Shown here: piece by piece, positions 60,601-64,000 of the stretch
Layout of the letters: every line of letters starts with the position of its first letter
Position numbering within the stretch: the stretch's first letter is position 1
Source: Holothuria scabra
Lineage: Eukaryota > Echinodermata > Holothuroidea > Aspidochirotida > Holothuriidae
Direction of reading: 5' to 3'
NCBI GenBank assembly: GCA_037179385.1
Contig: CM074180.1
Location: 26,331,455-26,395,454, forward strand
Length of the DNA: 64,000 nt
Notes under the pieces: generated by a model
What the model was told of the DNA's origin: nothing
The model's input: the letters and a program-made list of their open reading frames with translations, nothing else
Database searches by the model: none
Program-made: the position numbers and the translations under genes

Positions 60601-61257
60601 GTTTGATATTTTAAAGAGGAACATATTCTTAGTGTTCTGTCAAGAGTTTCGTTCATTTCCCATCTTTGGTTCTCGAGATATTGGCAATTAAAGTTGACAC
60701 ATTTTCCTGTAAAAAGTGAACTTGAAGCAAGTATAGGTGTGATATCATGGATTCACATTGATGGCCAATGTTTTGTTTAAATTTATTTTTAATCTTATTA
60801 GTTTGACCTTGAATTGATTAGGGATGCGATCTTGCGGCTAAGGCATATAAAGTTTTTAAAATTCTATTTCTCAGGATGCACCTATGGCATCAATAGAACA
60901 AAGTTTAGTTGCCTAAAATTGGTCGTAAATTACAAAAAAAAATAAAACATTGCCCAACAATGTGAATCCTTGACATCACACCTGTTTGCTTTAAGTTCAT
61001 TCTATGTAGAAAGTTTGTCACATTCAAATTGATAATAATTTGAGGATCGAACATGGGAAATGAATCAAATTTCACCAGAATGCTTAGAATATGTACCACT
61101 TCAAAATATCAAAAATAAATCTGGCATTGGAGTATTCTTTTAACCTGTGTAATCTATGTTTGTTTACAGTTTTAAATTACATTTTATATCATCTTTGATT
61201 GTCTTCTACAGATAACATGTGCAGATATCAGGACTCAAGCTGATTTGCTGAGGAAAG
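48502..61257 (+). CDS. putative class I SAM-dependent methyltransferase gene, 5' six coding exons (partial)
   Basis: Exons 48502-48664, 50119-50249, 54177-54321, 55005-55126, 57190-57300 and 61212-61257 join without a stop (718 nt, 239 codons plus one base), with GT/AG at every junction. The N-terminal ~100 residues are polar. Exon 3 carries VDKFLYPDDESIDELCEQGK and a Cys pair CVRCGSH. Exon 4 has VSHSASTLQMKYVFTDLLPD then IIDVGSRLGVVLYH, which fits the SAM-binding glycine loop (motif I). Exon 5 has SNIIGVEINPDLCRLQQYII, with the acidic end of strand 2. Exon 6 starts ITCADIRTQADLL, like motif II. These features match Rossmann-fold methyltransferases, probably of a conserved but poorly characterised animal family; the substrate is unknown. 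The C-terminal half lies outside the window. Confidence 0.8.
48665..50118 (+). other. intron 1 of the methyltransferase-like gene
   Basis: Apart from the family Y MITE it holds an open stretch at about 48921-49056 whose composition looks coding-like (STFSDYSDCQPGVKSKNGTL). It has no in-phase role between exons 1 and 2. It could be an alternative exon or chance. Confidence 0.5.
48750..48919 (-). mobile_element. CCAGT-ended MITE, family Y (copy 2), in intron 1
   Basis: Ends CCAGTGGCAGAGCCA and, reversed, CCAGTAGTGTAGCCA. Reversed, the interior has GGTTGGAACATGGCATCAGG, GGAAAAGACTGAGGG and TTCAAGGTTGGGTCAAAGG, matching the 57.3-kb copy. It interrupts open frames on both strands that are not exons. 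Confidence 0.7.
50119..50249 (+). CDS. methyltransferase-like gene, coding exon 2
   Basis: Acceptor CTCTTTTAG; encodes DVESPTHNADILLKCISEDL through IIHPTTGE. Donor GAG|GTTAGT (phase 0). An alternative pair (donor after 50244, acceptor before 54184) also keeps the frame and would drop Gly-Glu-Phe-Ala at the junction. Confidence 0.75.
50394..50530. repeat. (TG)n microsatellite beside a family X-like end
   Basis: AATGTGCACTGTTTAACAAG at about 50399 resembles the family X terminal repeat. Then 50463-50528 is an interrupted TG/TATG microsatellite. It leads directly into the 145-bp array. Confidence 0.6.
50535..51930 (+). repeat. 145-bp minisatellite with seven perfect DR1 (AGGTCAAAGGTCA) sites
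   Basis: AGGTCAAAGGTCA occurs at 50637, 50782, 50927, 51072, 51217, 51352 and 51497. Steps are 145, 145, 145, 145, 135 and 145 bp; the short step is a 10-bp loss of ATGGGGTCAA. Two diverged units follow near 51644 and 51796. Each unit also has GGGGTCACATGGGGTCA, giving GGGTCA half-sites four bases apart, plus ACTTGGATT.ATTTCAA and TGATGCGTTATGATGTAAG. The array fills part of intron 2 of the methyltransferase-like gene. AGGTCA direct repeats with one-base spacing are known binding sites for RXR/HNF4/COUP-type nuclear receptors; binding here is not shown. Confidence 0.92.
51985..52130 (-). mobile_element. family X MITE (copy 3, reversed, diverged)
   Basis: Reversed it reads GGGGGGATGTGAACTATTT, then AACAAGAAATTTCC, CTGGCTAATGATAGCCCT, AACAAAGAACACAATCC and AGCAACAGCCAATC. 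These are in the same order as 28407-28563. Confidence 0.65.
52131..53404 (+). other. intron 2, middle part, mostly featureless
   Basis: It contains short repeats of CCAACACCCCTA and an inverted pair GACACCCCCTATGTTC / GAACATAGGGGTGTC at about 52290-52360. No exon recognised. Confidence 0.5.
53405..53632 (+). mobile_element. tRNA-derived SINE, family S (copy 3), in intron 2
   Basis: Box A-like TGGTCTCATGGTTAGAGCAT and box B-like GGAGTTCTAGTCC, then GGGTCATACCGAAGGCTTTA, GTGCTTAGCATAAGTAATGG and a tail AAACTCGGCCATAAAAC. It is in the sense orientation relative to the host gene. Confidence 0.75.
53633..54176 (+). other. intron 2, 3' part
   Basis: AT-rich; no feature beyond the acceptor of exon 3. 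Confidence 0.5.
54177..54321 (+). CDS. methyltransferase-like gene, coding exon 3
   Basis: Acceptor TTATTGTTTAG; encodes FAELEPGALVHVDKFLYPDD through CVRCGSHQVEPL. Donor TTGA|GTAAGT is near consensus; phase 1. The two cysteines may bind metal, but no second pair is visible nearby. Confidence 0.85.
54322..55004 (+). other. intron 3 of the methyltransferase-like gene
   Basis: Bounded by GTAAGT and TTTTCCAG. No repeat or RNA gene recognised. The 114-codon minus-strand frame at 54166-54510 is a shadow overlapping exon 3. Confidence 0.6.
55005..55126 (+). CDS. methyltransferase-like gene, coding exon 4 (SAM motif I)
   Basis: Acceptor TATGTTTTCCAG; A|CT completes Thr. Encodes TFVSHSASTLQMKYVFTDLL and IIDVGSRLGVVLYH. 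Donor CAT|GTGAGT, phase 0. DVGSRLG is a variant of the usual (D/E)xGxGxG loop. Confidence 0.88.
55217..55475. mobile_element. TTAA-flanked MITE, family C (copy 1), in intron 4
   Basis: TTAA at both ends (55217-55220, 55472-55475). Inverted ends CCCTCTACTGCCC and, reversed, CCCTCTAGTGCCC. The interior is GC-richer than the intron. It shares nearly every block with the copy 81 bp downstream. Confidence 0.85.
55556..55813. mobile_element. TTAA-flanked MITE, family C (copy 2), in intron 4
   Basis: TTAA at 55556-55559 and 55810-55813. Same orientation and almost same length (258 against 259 bp) as copy 1. The spacer between the two copies (GTCAGCTTTGCAGTAGACAT) resembles the left flank of the 24.3-kb copy (ATCAGCTTTGCAGTAAACAC). 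A longer unit may therefore have been duplicated. Confidence 0.85.
55814..57189 (+). other. intron 4, 3' part, with a run-rich stretch
   Basis: No exon or known repeat. From about 56735 to 57010 nearly every base occurs in runs of two to five, unlike its surroundings. See findings. Confidence 0.5.
57190..57300 (+). CDS. methyltransferase-like gene, coding exon 5
   Basis: Acceptor TTTTTGTTGTCAG; 37 whole codons, AYHYSSASNIIGVEINPDLC through MENRIQ. Donor CAG|GTATAA. GVEIN places the acidic ribose-binding residue expected at the end of strand 2. Confidence 0.88.
57325..57490 (+). mobile_element. CCAGT-ended MITE, family Y (copy 3), in intron 5
   Basis: Begins CCAGTAGCGTAGCCAGGATT 25 bases after exon 5. 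It shares GAGCATGACATGAGGGAAAA, CTATTTTAAGTGTTTTTTGC and CAAGGTAGGGTCATGGGGGG with the 29.5-kb copy. Confidence 0.7.
57491..59465 (+). mobile_element. CR1-like LINE, 5'-truncated, same strand as host gene
   Basis: Covers the reverse transcriptase ORF below plus a 3' UTR with CGTGAATGACTATGTCACAT then CGTGCGCTATATTAAG, a pattern common at CR1/L2-type 3' ends. No endonuclease domain and no ORF1. Exact ends and target duplication were not found, so the limits are approximate. Confidence 0.7.
57569..59197 (+). pseudogene. CR1-like reverse transcriptase, long open frame of a truncated LINE
   Basis: Open from after a TAA at 57566 to 59197. The first in-frame Met is not at the edge, so the start is a truncation point. 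Counting from Leu at 57650: SNYRPVSNIPFLSKVIEK (81-98), QSAYRPYHSTETALL (118-132), LDLSAAFDTIDH (153-164, motif A Asp), YGVPQGSCYGP (211-221, family GVPQGSVLGP), YADD (245-248, at 58382-58393), then YVRNLGVWFDE. The final residues SRIPQNLKQD appear frameshifted: the neighbouring frame reads KFKAGLKTYLFNL at 59183-59221, the usual family ending. Catalytic residues are kept, but the element lacks its 5' half. It is distinct in sequence from the 41-kb LINE. Confidence 0.88.
59466..61211 (+). other. intron 5, 3' part
   Basis: AT-rich, no exon or assigned repeat. Confidence 0.5.
61212..61257 (+). CDS. methyltransferase-like gene, coding exon 6
   Basis: Acceptor TTGTCTTCTACAG; encodes ITCADIRTQADLLRK plus one base. 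Donor AAAG|GTTTGA. No seventh exon was recognised before the window ends, so the next intron is longer than 2.7 kb. Confidence 0.75.
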
Positions 61258-61477
61258 GTTTGAAATTTTTCATTAATATATTCATTTATATTTGGTAACA
61301 CCTAAACTCTACTGGTTCATATTAGTTCAGGTGACTGTTAATCATCCTGACATAGACTCATATTGGGCTCTTTCATTTTGCCCAGGGTTGTACTTTATTA
61401 ATGTAGTTATTTACAATTTTGTAATTTTTTTTTGTCATCTTTTAGATCCAAATATTACTTAGTTTGATTGAACAAAG

Positions 61478-61730
61478 TTAAAGGGCAACAACAGTCACCC
61501 CAACTTGAAGTAGATTGTCCTGTTTCTTGATTGGCTGTTGAGAGTCATGAGACAACTTTTTTTCTTCTCAAATATGAAAACCTAGGAGCAACTGCTTGAT
61601 CTACCTTGCATATGTACTATTAAATTAAAAAAGTATTATGAAAGATTCTTTGAGGAGAAATAAGAAGAAAAATGTGAGATTTAGCTGTTGCTTCAGAATT
61701 ACTTTGGGGCAACTGCTCTTGACCTTAACA
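61478..61730. mobile_element. TTAA-type MITE, family B (copy 3)
   Basis: Left end TTAAAGGGCAACAACAGTC then ACCCCAACTTGAAGTAG. It shares TTGAGAGTCATGAGACAA, TATTATGAAAGATTCTTTGA and GATTTAGCTGTTGCTTC with the 2.6-kb copy. The right end is not clear. It lies in intron 6. Confidence 0.6.
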
Positions 61731-63352
61731 CAACTCTGGCCCTCTGCACTATACAACAGAATAATATACTTTCAGGGCGTTTATGCTGTCACTAGATGCA
61801 CTCTGGCTAAATCCTTGTGCATCACTTGTAGTAAAAGGGAAGTTTAAGCAAAAATTTAGTCTTCATATGTGGAAGAGGAACCAAATCTACATGGTGTGGA
61901 ACAGTTTCCATTTAAGTCGAATCTGTGTTTCTCAAGATATCAGCAAATGAAGTTACTAAATTTGTATTCCAAAGTAAACTGGAGGGCAGCAGAGGTTGTA
62001 TCACTTCTCCATATCGACAAGGATCCTATTACCTTGGAAGGTAATAGGAATATGACCTCCCTGTAGGGAATGTAAAGTTTGCAAAGATCTCATGCCTAAT
62101 ATGGAATCACATTCTGATAATATGGGACCGTTAAGGAGAAGATTGATTGTGAAGTTTAACCCTTTCTCTCTATGGAAGGGGATCCATCTTGCCATATACT
62201 GAGGTATGTATTATATTACATGTACACTATATGTATGTACCTGTTCCACAAAATAGTAAGTTTTTGTATAAATGCAGCTGTATTTGGGCTTGCTGTACTC
62301 CAACAGGATACATATGTATAGAGCACCTCTTCTTTACAGCTATTCCATGTCCAAAACACAATTACACACCATAGATTTATAATGAGTTACTCCAGGATGC
62401 AGCTGAGTGCTATGGTTTGCGAAACCTTATGTATGAAGTGATGGTAAATTATGGTTTGGCAGCAAAACCATGCATAGGGAAGGGGTCAAAGAAATAAGGC
62501 TGTCTATTAATGTGAGGAAATGATGTCACATGTGCTTGCATCAAGTTCAGTCTTTGTTGAAAATGTGAAAAGTTAATCTGCTCATATCTTGAGAACCACA
62601 CATTAGATTTCAATGCAAATTTTACCAAAATGCTTAGACAAAGTACCCCTCTAACATATCAAAAGTTTGCAAACTGCTTTGACCTTAAAACCGCTTTTTA
62701 GTCCTGATTGGTGCATTATCTTGTGCTAATGTATGATCCATTGGTGGTAAACAATAAATATCCCAAAGGTATGTACATTTAGAAATCATTACCAATGTAA
62801 TATAGGCATAGATATTGAAAATGACCTGAATTTAACCAGGAAATATGAATGAAGTCCAGTAACATTAATATATATTAATGAAACATAATTTGAGAGACAC
62901 TGAAATGTTGAAAAGTTTTCAATTAGAAGCAGGGTAGAAATGAAGTAGACGTTTGTACACGTACTGTTGACATAAGCCTATGCAAATCAGAATAATTTTA
63001 AGATCTAAGAGGTGGGTCTATTGGGGCTAAGGAGATAAGAGCCCTGACCCAATAAAGATAAACCAAAAGTAGAAATATTAGCCTTGATATATGTGCAGTA
63101 TTATGATAACACACAGCAATCTTTTGCCTCTGTGAATTCGAATTTTTAAGTAACACAAATTTTGCAATGGAACCCTTCCCACCTGACAAAATATTTCCTG
63201 AAAATTCTCACCTGACCCTTGCTAATGATAAGAGAAAACATGTTGGTCTCTTTGTTGAGGTGTCAGATTTGTAATCCAAGGTTTGGACCTCACTCCTTCT
63301 TCTCCAAAATTTTTTCTCCAGAACCATGCATTATCCTTCTTAATCATATTTT
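61731..63352 (+). other. intron 6 (incomplete), no feature recognised
   Basis: AT-rich. Searched for a continuation of the methyltransferase frame in phase 1 and found none. Confidence 0.4.
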
Positions 63353-63745
63353 TGATTCCTTGCTGTAGGCAGGTGAGGAATCTATGCGATGGTGATGTCA
63401 TGTGTGTGGGTGTGTGTGTGTTTGTGACACTCTGCTTGTAAACACAACATATCAAGGTAGGAATGTCCGACACCTTTCATATTTATATAGAATTTTCATG
63501 TTGAGAGGAAGAAACCTATTGCTTTTGGTAGAGGTCAAAGGTCATCTGAGGTCACTGGGGGTCAGTGCTTGTTGGGATCTGTAGGTTATCAACATGATAT
63601 AAGTGTATTTTGATCTTTGTTAAGTGAACCCTTGACATTCTGTGCCTAAATTGTAAAGAAAATCTATCAAACACTGCCGATTTGAAAGAAAGAAGGCATT
63701 TCAGCGGCAAGGAATCACTAAGCCTTTTGGCTTTCTGGTTTGAAT
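63353..63745. repeat. GGTCA family N repeat with GATTCCTTG inverted ends
   Basis: Starts GATTCCTTGCTGTAGGCAGG, has a TG microsatellite at about 63404-63422 and a perfect DR1 at 63532-63544. It ends GGCAAGGAATC (about 63708-63718), followed by the small hairpin AAGCC-TTTT-GGCTT. This is the most complete single-unit copy and shows the order: inverted end, microsatellite, DR1 unit, inverted end. Confidence 0.65.
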
Positions 63746-64000
63746 TTGCCACAGCTCAGAAAGAAGAAAAAAAAGAATTGTATTGTGTTAAAAGAACTCC
63801 AAGTAGTATTTTTCATTCTAAAGCTCTGTAACAAATTGCATGGTTTATGAAAAAATGAAGATTCATAATACTTAGTCAGCTTTGGTCCTTTAAGCATAAA
63901 TAGGTCCTACTTTTGTCCTTCCTTTGGAATGCTGAATCACAATTTTCTCTTATACTGTTACAAAATATGAATGACCTACTTTTCATCCTATTTTAAAGTC
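63746..64000 (+). other. window end, no feature
   Basis: AT-rich sequence, presumed intron 6. Confidence 0.4.

Overview
This is a eukaryotic, intron-rich, AT-rich and repeat-dense window from an animal genome. Two multi-exon protein-coding genes can be read in it, and most of the remaining recognisable sequence is transposable-element debris. The first gene belongs to the SPEC3/stum family (Spec3 was first described in sea urchin embryos). This gene, together with the mix of CR1-like LINEs, tRNA-derived SINEs, TTAA-flanked MITEs, hAT elements and GGTCA-rich repeats, suggests a marine invertebrate deuterostome, most likely an echinoderm. The species assignment is inference.

Layout. 1-5.2 kb: non-coding, with a 423-bp element that has 55-bp perfect terminal inverted repeats (484-906) and two TTAA-flanked MITEs. 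5.27-11.78 kb, minus strand: the two recognised exons of the SPEC3/stum-like membrane protein, split by a 6.1-kb intron holding a SINE, GGTCA repeats and a non-autonomous hAT element. 11.8-29 kb: no gene recognised; MITEs, SINEs, GGTCA repeats and a striking excess of TACTGTA/TACAGTA. 29-39 kb: a cluster of one repeat family (core CCAACTGATGGTGGCGCTCC) in both orientations, tandem at 36.3-37.0 kb, with GC-rich patches. 39-43 kb: two copies of a TTAA MITE, one split by a 5'-truncated CR1 LINE with a 7-bp target duplication and one stop codon in its reverse transcriptase. 43.9-47.9 kb: a 3.8-kb hAT-type element inserted into a smaller MITE whose uninterrupted relative lies at 28.4 kb.

48.5 kb to the end, plus strand: six coding exons of a putative class I SAM-dependent methyltransferase that runs beyond the window. 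All exon phases join without a stop (239 codons). Its introns hold a CCAGT-ended MITE (intron 1), a 145-bp minisatellite with seven perfect AGGTCA-A-AGGTCA (DR1) sites at near-constant spacing plus a SINE (intron 2), twin TTAA MITEs (intron 4) and a CR1-like LINE in the same orientation (intron 5).

No rRNA, functional tRNA or CRISPR array was found. The two host genes appear unrelated. The most unusual feature is the DR1 array; whether it is regulatory or simply a satellite cannot be settled from sequence alone.
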